A stretch of 64,000 nt of DNA from NCBI RefSeq assembly GCF_003086295.3, contig NC_092054.1, forward strand, positions 56,707,546 through 56,771,545. The letters are read 5' to 3'. The DNA comes from Arachis hypogaea (taxonomy: Eukaryota > Streptophyta > Magnoliopsida > Fabales > Fabaceae). Within the stretch, counting starts at the first letter, position 1. Every line of letters begins with the position of its first letter. Both the position numbers and the translations under genes were made by a program. A model generated the notes under the pieces. The model was not told where the DNA came from. It saw nothing but the letters and a program-made list of their open reading frames with translations, and did no database searches. Of this stretch, positions 45,946 to 55,791 are shown piece after piece.

Positions 45946-47348
45946 TGATGCGTGAGCATCTTGTCTATTTTTTCCTAGTGAATTTGCACCTAAATTGTTG
46001 AATTTAATTAAGAATTAATTATATTTTAGCCACTATGGATGCTATTTTGAGTTTTGTGCAATTTTATTTATTTTAGGTAGGATTTGGATGGATTTGATGA
46101 AGTTTCTGCAGAGAAAGAGAAGAAGCCAAGGAGATGACCAACGAATACCGACGCGGACGCATGGCTCACGCGACCGCGCGGAATGGAGGAAATCGCAATA
46201 ACGCGATCGCGTGCCTGACGCGATCGCGTGGACTGGAATTTGCACAAATGACGCGAACGCGTGGACGACGCGGACGCGTCACATGAGCGATCTGCAGAAT
46301 TGACAGAAAACGTTACGGGCGATTTCTGGGCTATTTTGACCCAATTTCCAGCCCAGAAAACACAGATTAGAAGCTACAGCATGGACAATTCAAGTGGTCC
46401 CCACCCATCAACTGAAGATCTATTAATTAATTTAAATTTAAATTCAAATCTTAAATTAGGAAAAGATATTATTTTAAGTTTAATTTTAAATATTAGATTT
46501 TATATTTTTTAGGATTAGTTATAAAAAGGGAGCTGATGCCATCAGATTGTAACTCTGTACATTTTTACCTGAATCCTTATTTTCTCTTTTCCATGAGCAA
46601 CTAAACCTCCACTGTTAAGGTTAGGAGCTCTGTCTATTTCTATGGATTAATTTTATTGCTTTTACTATTTTAATTTATGTATGGATTTATAATTTAAGAA
46701 TTGTTTTCGCTCTTTATTTTATGAATTTGGGTGGAACGGAAGTATGACCCTCTTTCTATTTGAGTTCTTGTAAAACTTGGAAAAGCTCTTTACCTGAACA
46801 ACAGCTTGAAAACTATTTCTCCTAAATTTTAATTATCTGAATTTAATAGGATACGTGACATATAATCCTTTTACCTCTTGGATAATTAGAGTTTTTGTGG
46901 CATATAAACTAGAAATTGATTATCACCCTCTAATTGGAATTAATTGACCAAGGAATTGGCAGTTAATGAATTTTAGAGGAGACTAGGAAGGTCTAAGGAA
47001 TTAGGGTCTAGTCACATACAGTTTGCCATAAATTAAATCCTGCATAATTAAATTAGTTAGTAAGAAAAGTTAATCCGGAAAAATAGATAACTCTAAAACC
47101 TTAACTGTCTTCTCCATATATTATTCCCATCTTAATTACTTGCCTTTCTTCAATGTTTTTGATATTGTTTAATGTCTTTTATATTGCATCTCAACACTAT
47201 TTTCTGTCTGTCTAACTAATCCTATCAAACGCTATTGTTGCTTAATCCATCAATCCTCGTGGGATCGACCCTTACTCACGTAAGGTATTACTTGGTACGA
47301 CCCGGTGCACTTGCCGGTTAGTAAGTGTGGTTGTAAAATACCGCACCA
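45946..47348 (+). repeat. 3' LTR of J
   Basis: 1403 bp, same features as the 5' LTR. Hairpins at 47270-47285 and 47302-47317. Confidence 0.93.
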
Positions 47349-48282
47349 CCATTCTGGCCTAGCAACCATAGTCTCTGATCTATCCAAGACCATACTAAGT
47401 TTCATGAATGAAACAAGGTCCTCCATTAGAAATTTGGAGGCACAGGTGGGTCAGCTGAGTAAGAAGATTACTGAAACTCCTCCCAGTACTCTCTCAAGCA
47501 ATACAGAAGAAAATCCTAAGAGAGAGTGCAAGGCCATAATCATGATCAACATAGCCGAACCTGGAGAGAGTGAGGAGGACGTGAGTCCCAGTGAGAAAAG
47601 CCTCATGGGACGTCCTCTGGATAGAAAGGAGTTTCCCTTTGAGGAACCAAAGGAATCTGAGGCTCATACAGAACATAGAGATTCCATTGAACTTCTTTCT
47701 GCCATTCATGAGCTCTGATGAATATTCTTCCTCTGAAGAGGATGAAGACATCACTGAAGAGCAAGTTGCTAAATATCTAGGAGCAATCATGAAGCTAAAT
47801 GCCAAGTTATTTGGTAATGAGACTTGGGAGGATGAACCCCCTTGTTCACCAATGAACTGAATGCATTAATGAGGCAGCCATTACCTCAGAAGAAACCGGA
47901 TCCCGGAAAATTCTTCATACCTTGTACCATAGGCACCATGACCTTTGAGAAGGCTCTGTGTGACCTGGGGTCAGGGATAAACTTCATGTCACTCTCTGTA
48001 ATGGAGAAACTGGGAATCTTTAAGGTACAAGCTGTAAGAATCTCACTAGAGATGGCAGATAAATCAATGAAAAAGGCTTATGGACTAGTAGAGGACGTGC
48101 TAGTAAAGGTTGAAGGCCTTTACATCCCTGCTGATTTTATAATCCTAGACACTGGGAAGGATGAGGATGAATCCATCATCCTTGGCAGACCCTTCCTAGC
48201 CATAGCAAAAGCTGTGATTGATGTTAACAGAGGAGAGTTGGTCCTTCAGTTAAATGAGGACTACCTTGTATTTAAGACTTAA
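47349..48282 (+). pseudogene. gag: Gag end and protease of H
   Basis: Resumes the H frame exactly after J. It reads the single NLEAQVGQLSKK..CKAI module, then TGA at 47716-47718. The reading moves to the next frame for about 130 bases (SSDEYSSSEEDEDITEEQ) and returns, implying two compensating indels near 47700 and 47840. The protease follows with ALCDLGSGINFM, where the usual A after G is S, and ILGRPFLAIAKAVIDV. It ends LVFKT-stop. Confidence 0.78.
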
Positions 48283-48492
48283 GGTTCTCCTTCTGTATCC
48301 ATGGAGAGGAAGCATGAAAAGCTTCTCTCAATACAGAGTCAAACAAAACCCCCACATTCAAACTCTAAGTTTGGTGTTGGGAAGCCACAATCAAACTCTA
48401 AGTTTGGTGTTGAGTGGTCCCAACCTTGCTCTGATTATCTGTGAGGCTCCATGAGAGCTCACTGTCAAGCTATTGACATTAAAGAAACGCTT

Positions 48493-48510
48493 ATTGGGAG
48501 GCAACCCAAT
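48493..48510 (+). promoter_or_regulatory. Conserved post-pol hairpin of H
   Basis: ATTGGG-aggcaa-CCCAAT, after the protease although pol is missing. The preceding 210 bp carries two direct copies of aaactctaagtttggtgttg (48358, 48390). Confidence 0.6.
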
Positions 48511-48655
48511 GTTATTTAATTATATCTATTTATTTTCCATTGTTATTTTATGTTTTCTGTAGGTTGATGTTCATGTGAAGCCACCAAAACAACTGAAAAA
48601 TCAAAAACAGAATGAAAAATAGCATTAAAAATAGCACACCCTGGAGGATAAGCTT

Positions 48656-48891
48656 ACTGGCGTTTAAACGCCAGTAAGAAGCATCAGACTGGCATTTAAC
48701 GCCAGAAAGAAGCATCAAGCTGGCGTTAAACACTAGAAACAGGCACCAGACTAGCGTTTAATGCCAGAACAGGGCACCAAGTTGGCGTTAAACACCAAGA
48801 AAGGGAGAAAAGCTGGCGTTTAACGCCAGAAACAAGCAGCAGTCTGGCGTTAAACGCCAGGATTGCACTCTAAGGGCATTTACACGCCTAA
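48656..48891. repeat. 31-bp-period palindrome minisatellite of H
   Basis: Seven or eight units, each centred on CTGGCGTTTAACGCCAG or a variant. Units start at 48657, 48689, 48720, 48751, 48782, 48813 and 48844, so the spacing is 31 bp with one 32. An eighth, degenerate unit is near 48875. The same core occurs in the H LTR. Confidence 0.92.
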
Positions 48892-49126
48892 ATGGAGCAG
48901 GGATGGTAAGTCCTTGCCCCTCAGGATCTGTGGACCCCACATGATTCCCACCTATCCCACCTCTTCTTCTCTCTTCTCCACACCTTTTCATAACACTCTT
49001 CCCCAAATACCCTTCACCAATCACCTCATTCACTCTTCCCCAAAACTCCATCTACCTTCAAATTCAAAACCATATTTCCCCCCAAACCCAACCCTAATAC
49101 ACGAAACCTAACCCTCCCCCCACCCC

Positions 49127-49134
49127 TATATAAA
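49127..49134 (+). promoter_or_regulatory. TATA box upstream of the H 3' ORF
   Basis: TATATAAA in a C-rich context (cacccctatataaacccc), 190 bp before the ATG at 49324. A CT-rich leader follows, then the TTTGCTCG-agga-CGAGCAAA hairpin (49252-49271). It looks like an internal promoter separate from the LTR. Confidence 0.55.
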
Positions 49135-49323
49135 CCCCTCACCACTCCTTCATTTTCACACATCACAAACACCTTATACCCCGTTGGCCGAACCACATAT
49201 CTCCCTCCATCTCCTCCATTTTCTTCTTCTACTACTACTTTCTTTCTTTTTTTGCTCGAGGACGAGCAAACCTTTTAAGTTTGGTGTGGTAAAAGTATTA
49301 CTTTTATTTTTCCATAACCATTT

Positions 49324-50481
49324 ATGGCACCTAAGGCCAGAGAAATCTCAAGAAAGAGGAAAGAGAAGGCAATTACTTTCACCTCTGAGTCATGGAAGAT
49401 GGAAATATTCATCTCAAAGGTCCATCAAGACCAGTTCTATGAAGTTGTGGCCAAGAAAAAGGTGATCCCTGAGGTCCCTTTTAAGCTCAAAAAAGGCGAA
49501 TATCCGGAGATCCGACAAGAGATTAGAAGAAGAGGATGGGAAGTTCTCTTCAATCCTATTCAACAAGTCGGAATCTTAATGGTTCATGAGTTCTATGCAA
49601 ACACATGGATCACTAGGAACTATGATCAACATATGAACCCGAATCCAAAGAATTGGATTACAATGGTTCGGGAGAACTACTTAGATTTCAGTCCGGAAAA
49701 TGTAAGGTTGGCGTTCAACTTGCCAATGATGCAAGAAAATGCATGCCCCTACACTAGAAGGGTCAACTTTGATCAAAGGTTGGACGAAGTCCTCATAGAC
49801 ATATGTGTGGAAGGAGCTCAATGGAAAATTGACTCAAGAGGCAAGCCGGTTCAATTGAGAAGGCATGACCTTAAGCCTGTCGCTAGAGGATGGTTAGAGT
49901 TCATCCAACGCTCAATCATTCCCACTAGCAACCGGTCTGAAGTTACTATAGACCGGGCCATCATGATCCATAGTATCATGATTGGGGAGGAAATGGAAGT
50001 TCATGAGATTATACCTCAAGAACTCTACAAGGTGGCTGACAAGTCATCCATTTTAGCAAGGTTAGCCTTCCCTCACCTCATTTGTCAACTCTGTAATTCG
50101 GCTGGGATTGTCATAGAGGGAGACATCGTCATTGAAGAGGACAAGCCCATCACTAAAAAGAGGATGATGCAAACAAGAGAACCCACTCATGGACCTCAAC
50201 AAGAGCATGAAGAAATTCCTCATCATGAAATCCCTGAGATGCCTCAAGGGATGCACTTTCCTCCACAAAACTATTGGGAGCAAATTAACACCTCCCTAGG
50301 AGAATTAAGTTCCAACATGGGACAACTAAGGGTGGAGCACCAAGAGCACTCCATCATTCTCCATAAGATTAGAGAAGATCAAAGAGCTATGAGGGAGGAG
50401 CAACAAAGGCAAGGAAGAAACATAGAGGAGCTCAAGAGCACCATTGGTTCTTCAAGAGGAGGAAGACGCCACCCTCACTAA
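49324..50481 (+). CDS. 3' ORF of H, 385 aa (plant retrotransposon protein of unknown function)
   Basis: Fully open, starting MAPKAREISRKRKEKA with a basic nuclear-localisation-like cluster. The centre (GWEVLFNPIQQVGILMVHEFYANTW; YLDFSPENVRLAFNLP; then IMIHSIMIGEEMEV) matches what I recall as the 'putative plant transposon protein' domain. The C terminus is a Gln/Glu coiled coil (REEQQRQGRNIEELKS) ending GGRRHPH. It lies in the env position of Athila-like elements, but I see no signal peptide or membrane segment. Relatives here: 24365-24551 (E) and 26965-27809. It is the only long intact protein frame in H, which suggests recent constraint or youth. Confidence 0.78.
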   Translation: MAPKAREISRKRKEKAITFTSESWKMEIFISKVHQDQFYEVVAKKKVIPEVPFKLKKGEYPEIRQEIRRRGWEVLFNPIQQVGILMVHEFYANTWITRNYDQHMNPNPKNWITMVRENYLDFSPENVRLAFNLPMMQENACPYTRRVNFDQRLDEVLIDICVEGAQWKIDSRGKPVQLRRHDLKPVARGWLEFIQRSIIPTSNRSEVTIDRAIMIHSIMIGEEMEVHEIIPQELYKVADKSSILARLAFPHLICQLCNSAGIVIEGDIVIEEDKPITKKRMMQTREPTHGPQQEHEEIPHHEIPEMPQGMHFPPQNYWEQINTSLGELSSNMGQLRVEHQEHSIILHKIREDQRAMREEQQRQGRNIEELKSTIGSSRGGRRHPH

Positions 50482-51136
50482 GGTGGACCCTTTCCTTAAT
50501 CTCCTTGTCTATTTATTTTTTCTGTTTTCATTCTCTATGCTTTATGTTTATTTATGTTTATGTCTTTATTACATGATCATTAGTGTTTAAGTGTCTATGC
50601 CTTAAAGCTATGAATGTCCTATGAATCCATCACCTTTCTTGAATGAAAAAATGTTTTAACCATAAAAGAACAAGAAGTACATGATTTCGAATTAATCCTT
50701 GAAATTAGTTTAATTATTTTGATGTGGTGACAATACTTTTTGTTTTTTGAATGAATGCTTGAACAGTGCATATGTCTTTTGAATTTGTTGTTTATGAATG
50801 TTAAAACCGTTAGCTCTTGAAAGAATGATGGAAAAGGAGAAATGTTATTGATAATCTGAAAAATCATAAAATTGATTCTTGAAGCAAGAAAAAGCAGTGA
50901 AAAAGCAAGGCTTGCGAAAAAAAAGAAAAAAATGGCGAAAAAAAAAAGCAAGCAGAAAAAGCCAAGAGCTCTTTAAACCAAAAGGCAAGAGCAAAAAGCC
51001 AGTAACCCTTTAAACCAAAAGGCAAGGGAAAAATAAAAAGGATCCAAGGCTTTGAGCATTAATGGATAGGAGGGCCCAAAGGAATAAAATCCTGGCCTAA
51101 GCGGCTAAACCAAGCTGTCCATAACCATGTGCTTGT
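50482..51136 (+). other. 3' untranslated region of H, first part
   Basis: Noncoding and A-rich, shared with J's 3' region. Ends at the CTTGT target of solo LTR K. Confidence 0.7.
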
Positions 51137-52891
51137 TGATGTGTATTTTCGGAAAACGAATTCCTAACACACAAAACTCACCGGCAAGTGCACCGGGTCG
51201 CATCAAGTAATAAAACTCACGGGAGTGAGGTCGATCCCACAGGGATTGAAGGATTGAGCAATTTTGGTTTAGTGGTTGATTTAGTCAAGCGAATCAAGAG
51301 TTGATTTGAGTGGTTTGTATTCGACAGAAGCTAAATTGCATGAAATTAAAAGGGAGAGGGACAATTGCAGTAAATTAAAGAGCAGAGAAGGTAAATGTGC
51401 AGAATCTTAAAGAGCAAGAAATTAAATGGCAGAAACTTAGAACGCAAGAAATGTAAATTACAGAATCTTAAAGTGCAAGAAATGTAAATGGCTTGAATTG
51501 TAAAGGGAATTGGGAAGTGGATTTGCAGAATTTAAACAAGGAAAAGTAAATTGCATTAATCAGACAAGTAGAAGGTGACTTGAATTGAACCGGATCTAAA
51601 ACGGAAATGTAAATGAACTTGAAAAGCTTTAAACAGAGAATTTAAAATGCAAACTCCAGATCTCAGGACCCAAGAGACTAGATAACCGAGTCTAGATCTC
51701 AATGCCTTCCTAGATCCAAATGTAGAATTCAATTGCAAGAAATAGAGAAAAGTAAGTAGCAGAATGAGTAGAAGAAGAGACAATGAACAGAAATTTAAAT
51801 TCAATTATGCAGTAAAGAAAATAGAGAGATCTCAGGATGAGATTGAAATAGAATTTCTTCAATTCTCCAACCCAAGATCCAAGACAAATGTAATTGAAAT
51901 TGAAAACAAGAAAACTAAGAGGAAGAGAATTCAATTCTCCTACTCCGAAACTCAGAAACTCCAAACAACTCAAAACCAAAAGCTCTCCAAAAACTACTCA
52001 GCAAAAGTAAAAGGAAAAGCTCCTCTAAAACTTAAATCCTAAGCTATTTATACACTTTCTTCAAATGGTCTTCAAGCCTTGAATTGGGCCTTTGAACTTG
52101 ATGGAATTGGGTTGATAAAAGCCTCTGTTGATTGCTCTTGGAGTTGGAGAGAAACCCATTGTGAACCGGGCCAAGAATCATAAAAGCTTGAGTAAAAGTT
52201 TGAGGCAAACTTTTACTCAAACTTTTTATACCAGCTGCCCTCATTTGCTGCTACCAACGTTTGGGCTAAAGTTTGAGGTCAAACTTTAGGCCAAACGTTG
52301 GTCCCCTTGTGTATATGTGTGGCGCCAACGTTTGCCAAAAAGCTTGAGGCAAACGTTGGCGCAAGCTTTTCTCCTCCAGGGTGTGCAAGTGTGGCGCCAA
52401 CGTTTGCCAAAAAGCTTGAGGCAAACGTTGGCGCAAGCTTTTCTCCTCCAGGGTGTTGGTTTTGTGATGCCAACGTTTGCCAAAAAGTTTGAGGCAAACG
52501 TTGGCTCAAGCTTTTTCCCCCAGGGTGTTTTCAACTCTTCCAAAAGTTTGAGCTAAAGTTTGAGGCAAACTTTGGCTCAAGCTTTTTGTTCTCTCTTGCT
52601 CCTAGCCATTCCGTCTTTCTTCAACCTTCTTCAAAACTCTTTTCACCTATCATCAATCAATCAAAACAATCAAAGCTATGCCCCAAATCATGAGATTGTG
52701 TTTCTTTCATAATATATGACAATTATAGCACAAAATCTCATGAAAGTGCATTAATTCATCCATGGTTGATTGAATCAAAGGAAACATGGAAATCTACCCA
52801 ATTGGCTTGCTTATGGCTTAAGAAAGTGCATAAAATCGATTGAAAACAAAAGAAAAGACTAGTGAAAATAGGCTAAGATGACTTGTCATCA
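51137..52891 (-). mobile_element. Solo LTR K (D family), inverted, inside H
   Basis: On the plus strand TGATGTGTATTTTC...ACTTGTCATCA. Duplications are CTTGT (51132-51136) and CATGT (52892-52896), with one mismatch. The undisturbed site is visible in J at 45459-45470 (gcttgtggcg). U5 hairpins: CCGG-caagtgca-CCGG (51181-51196) and CTCAC-ggga-GTGAG (51216-51229). No internal region remains. Confidence 0.9.
52318..52560. repeat. 72-bp tandem inverted-repeat array in solo LTR K
   Basis: Three units with GCCAACGTTTGCC-aaaaagcttga-GGCAAACGTTGGC, starting at 52325, 52397 and 52470. Degenerate flanking versions lie at 52195-52300 and 52535-52585. Confidence 0.88.
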
Positions 52892-53384
52892 CATGTGGCG
52901 TGAAGGTGTCAAGTGAAAAGCTTGAGACTAAGCGGTTAAAGTCGTGATCCAAAGCAAAAAGAGTATGCTTAAGAACCCTGGACACCTCTAATTGGGGACT
53001 CTAGCAAAGCTGAGTCACAATCTGAAAAGGTTCACCTAGTTATGTGTCTGTGGCATTTATGTATCCGGTGGTAATACTGGAAAACAAAGTGCTTAGGGCC
53101 ACGGCCAAGACTCATAAAGTAGCTGTGTTCAAGAATCAACATACTAAACTAGGAGAATCAATAACACTATCTAAATTCTGAGTTCCTATAGATGCCAATC
53201 ATTCTGAACTTCAAAGGATAAAGTGAGATGCTAAAACTATTCAGAGGCAAAAAGCTACTAGTCCCGCTCATCTAATTGGAGCTAAGTTTCATTGATGTTT
53301 TGGAATTTATAGTATATTCTCTTCTTTTTATCCTATTTGATTTTTAGTTGATTGGGAACAAGCAACAATTTAAGTTTGGTGTTG
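52892..53384 (+). other. 3' untranslated region of H, second part, with polypurine-tract region
   Basis: Continues 50482-51136. It ends GTTGATTG-ggaa-CAAGCAAC and 'aatttaagtttggtgttg' immediately before the 3' LTR. Confidence 0.72.
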
Positions 53385-55058
53385 TGATGAGCGGATAATT
53401 TATACGCTTTTTGGCATTGTTTTTAGGTAATTTTTAGTATAATTTAGTTAGTTTTTACTATGTTTTTATTAGTTTTTATGCAAAATTCATATTTCTAGAC
53501 TTTACTATGAGTTTTTGTGTTTTTCTATGATTTCAGGTATTTTCCGGCTGTAATTGAGGGACTTGAGCAAAAATCCGATTCAAAGGCTGAAAAAGGACTA
53601 CAGATGCTGTTGGATTCTGACCTCCCTGCACTCAAAGTAGATTATCTGGAGCTACAAAAACCCAATTGGCATGTTCTCAATCACGTTGGAAAGTAGACAT
53701 CTAGGGCTTTCCAGAAATATATAATAGTTTATACTTTTCCCAAGTTTTGACGATGCAAACTGGCGTTCAAACGCCAACTTCCTGTCCTATTCCGGAGTTA
53801 AACGCCAGAAACAAATTACAAACCAGAGTTAAACGCCACAAACAGGCTGCAACCTGGCGTTTAACTCCAAGAGAAGTCTCTACACGTATAAAGCTCAATG
53901 CTCAGCCTAAGCACACACCAAGTGGGCCCCGGAAGTGGATTTCTGCATCATTTACTCATTTCTGTAAATCCTAGTTACTAGTTTAGTATAAAAACTACTT
54001 TTAGTGATTTATTTCACATCTTTTGATCATTTTTGAGACTATCTTTGTATCACTTTTGATCTCTTGATCACGTTTAGGGGGCTGGCCATTCGGCCATGCC
54101 TGGACCTTCATCACTTATGTATTTTCAATGGTGGAGTTTCTACACCCCATAGATTAAGGTGTGGAGCTCTGCTGTTCTTCATGAATTAATGCAAAGTACT
54201 ATTATTTTTCTATTCAATTTAAGCTTATTCTTATTCCAAGATATTCACTCGCACTTCAACCTGATGAATGTGATGATCCGTGACACTCATCATCATTCTC
54301 ACCTATGAACGCGTGCCTGACAACCACTTCCGTTCTATCTGCAATAGCTTGAGTGTGTATCTCTTAGCCTCCTGGTTCACGATCAGAGTCTTCGTGGTAT
54401 AGGCTAGAATTATTGGCGGCCATTCCTAAGATCCGAAAAGTCTAAACCTTGTCTGTGGTATTCCGAGTAGGATCTGGGAAGGGATGACTGTGACGAGCTT
54501 CAAACTCGCGAGTGTTGGGCGTAATGACAGACGCAAAAGGATCAATGGATCCTATTCCATCATGATCGAGAATCGACAGATGATTAGCCGTGTGGTGACA
54601 GCACATTTGGATCATTTTCACTGAGAGGACGGACGGTAGTCATTGACAACGGTGATCCCCCAACATAAAGCTTGCCATGGAAAGGAGTATGAATGATTGA
54701 ATGAAGGCAGTAGGAAAGCAGAGATTCATAAGGAGCAAAGCATCTCCATACGCTTATCTGAAATTCTCACCAATGAATTACATAAGTATTTCTATCTTAT
54801 TTTATATTTTAATTATATTTTAATTATCAAAATCCCATAACCATTTGAATCTGCCTGACTGAGATTTACAAGGATGACCATAGCTTGCTTCAAGCCGACA
54901 ATCTCCGTGTAATCGACCCTTACTCACGTAAGGTTTATTACTTGGACGACCCAGTGCACTTGCTGGTTAGTTGTGCAGAGTTGTGAAAAAGAATTGAGAT
55001 TATGATTGTGCGTACCAAGTTTTTGGTACCGTTTTAGAGATCAAAATTTCGTGCACCA
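53385..55058 (+). repeat. 3' LTR of H
   Basis: 1674 bp. Hairpins at 54918-54933 and 54951-54966 are identical to the 5' LTR. TGGCGTT/AACGCC motifs lie at 53760-53870. Confidence 0.92.
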
Positions 55059-55791
55059 GTGCTTCGACTTGAAAAATGTTATTGAGAAATTGGTAAGAGA
55101 AGGACGACTAGATCGGTATTTAGCCAACAAATCGGATGAGCTTCAAAAAAGAAGAAGGGACGAAGAGGTCGGACGAAGAGAACGACAACCTCACACCCCA
55201 GAAAGACACGTTCACATAATAAATGGAGGATTCGCAGGAGGGGAGATCTCAAAATCATCTCGCAAAAGACACCTCAAAGAAATATATCATGTTGAGGGAG
55301 GAGAAAGATCACCCGACCTCCCTACTATTACTTTCACCCAAGAACACGCGGCAGGCATCATCCTGGGACATGACAATCCTATGGTCATCTCTATCATATT
55401 GGCCCATGCAAACCTCCACCGCACCCTGGTGGACCAAGGAAGCTCGGCGGATATCTTGTTTAAACCCGCCTTCGATAAACTCGGCCTACAGGAGAAAGAA
55501 CTTAGAGCATATCCGAACAGCTTGTGTGGACTAGGAGACACTCCAATCCAACCGCTTGGATACATCTCACTACACACAACCTTCGGAAAAGGAACCCGAT
55601 CAAGGACACTCAACATAGACTACATTGTAGTCGATGTAAACTCAGCCTACAACGCCCTGATAGGTCAGGCAACATTGAATCAGCTCGCAGCATTAGTTTC
55701 AACTCTACATCTATGCATGAAATTCCCAACTCCAGAAGGAATCACTACGATAAATGAAGATCAAAAAATAGCGCGACGCTGTTACAATTAA
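55059..55791 (+). pseudogene. gag-pol: End of Gag and protease of G
   Basis: Continues gag in frame after H (FDLKNVIEKLVREGRLDRYL). The protease has LVDQGSSADILF, a form common in Tat elements, and YNALIGQATLNQL. TAA at 55789-55791, with further stops at about 55976 and 56092 before RT. Confidence 0.85.

Larger units (their letters stand above)
39308..47348 (+). mobile_element. Element J: non-autonomous Athila-like element (gag-protease-integrase tail)
   Basis: TSD CCATT at 39303-39307 and 47349-47353. LTRs of 1402 and 1403 bp differ at only about two dozen sites by eye, so this is probably among the youngest insertions here. RT, RNase H and the integrase core are missing. The protease frame runs into an integrase-like C-terminal tail. 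Confidence 0.92.
34554..55058 (+). mobile_element. Element H: Athila-like non-autonomous element with gag, protease and a 3' ORF
   Basis: TSD GTGCT at 34549-34553 and 55059-55063. LTRs of 1675 and 1674 bp. Without J and K it is about 10.7 kb. It encodes gag and protease in one decayed frame and then an intact 385-residue ORF, but no RT, RNase H or integrase is detectable in any frame between protease (48282) and the 3' LTR. It would therefore depend on enzymes from another element. Confidence 0.9.

Noticed and set aside
48656..48891. CRISPR-like regular spacing of palindromes
   Set aside because: Spacers are near-identical rather than unique, there is no cas gene, and the context is a plant retrotransposon.
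49324..50481. Envelope protein
   Set aside because: It is in the env position but lacks a signal peptide, membrane segments and a fusion-peptide-like stretch. It resembles a plant transposon-associated domain instead.
52279..52556. Frames rich in NVGATH or ANVGASF repeats
   Set aside because: Product of the 72-bp inverted repeat in solo LTR K.
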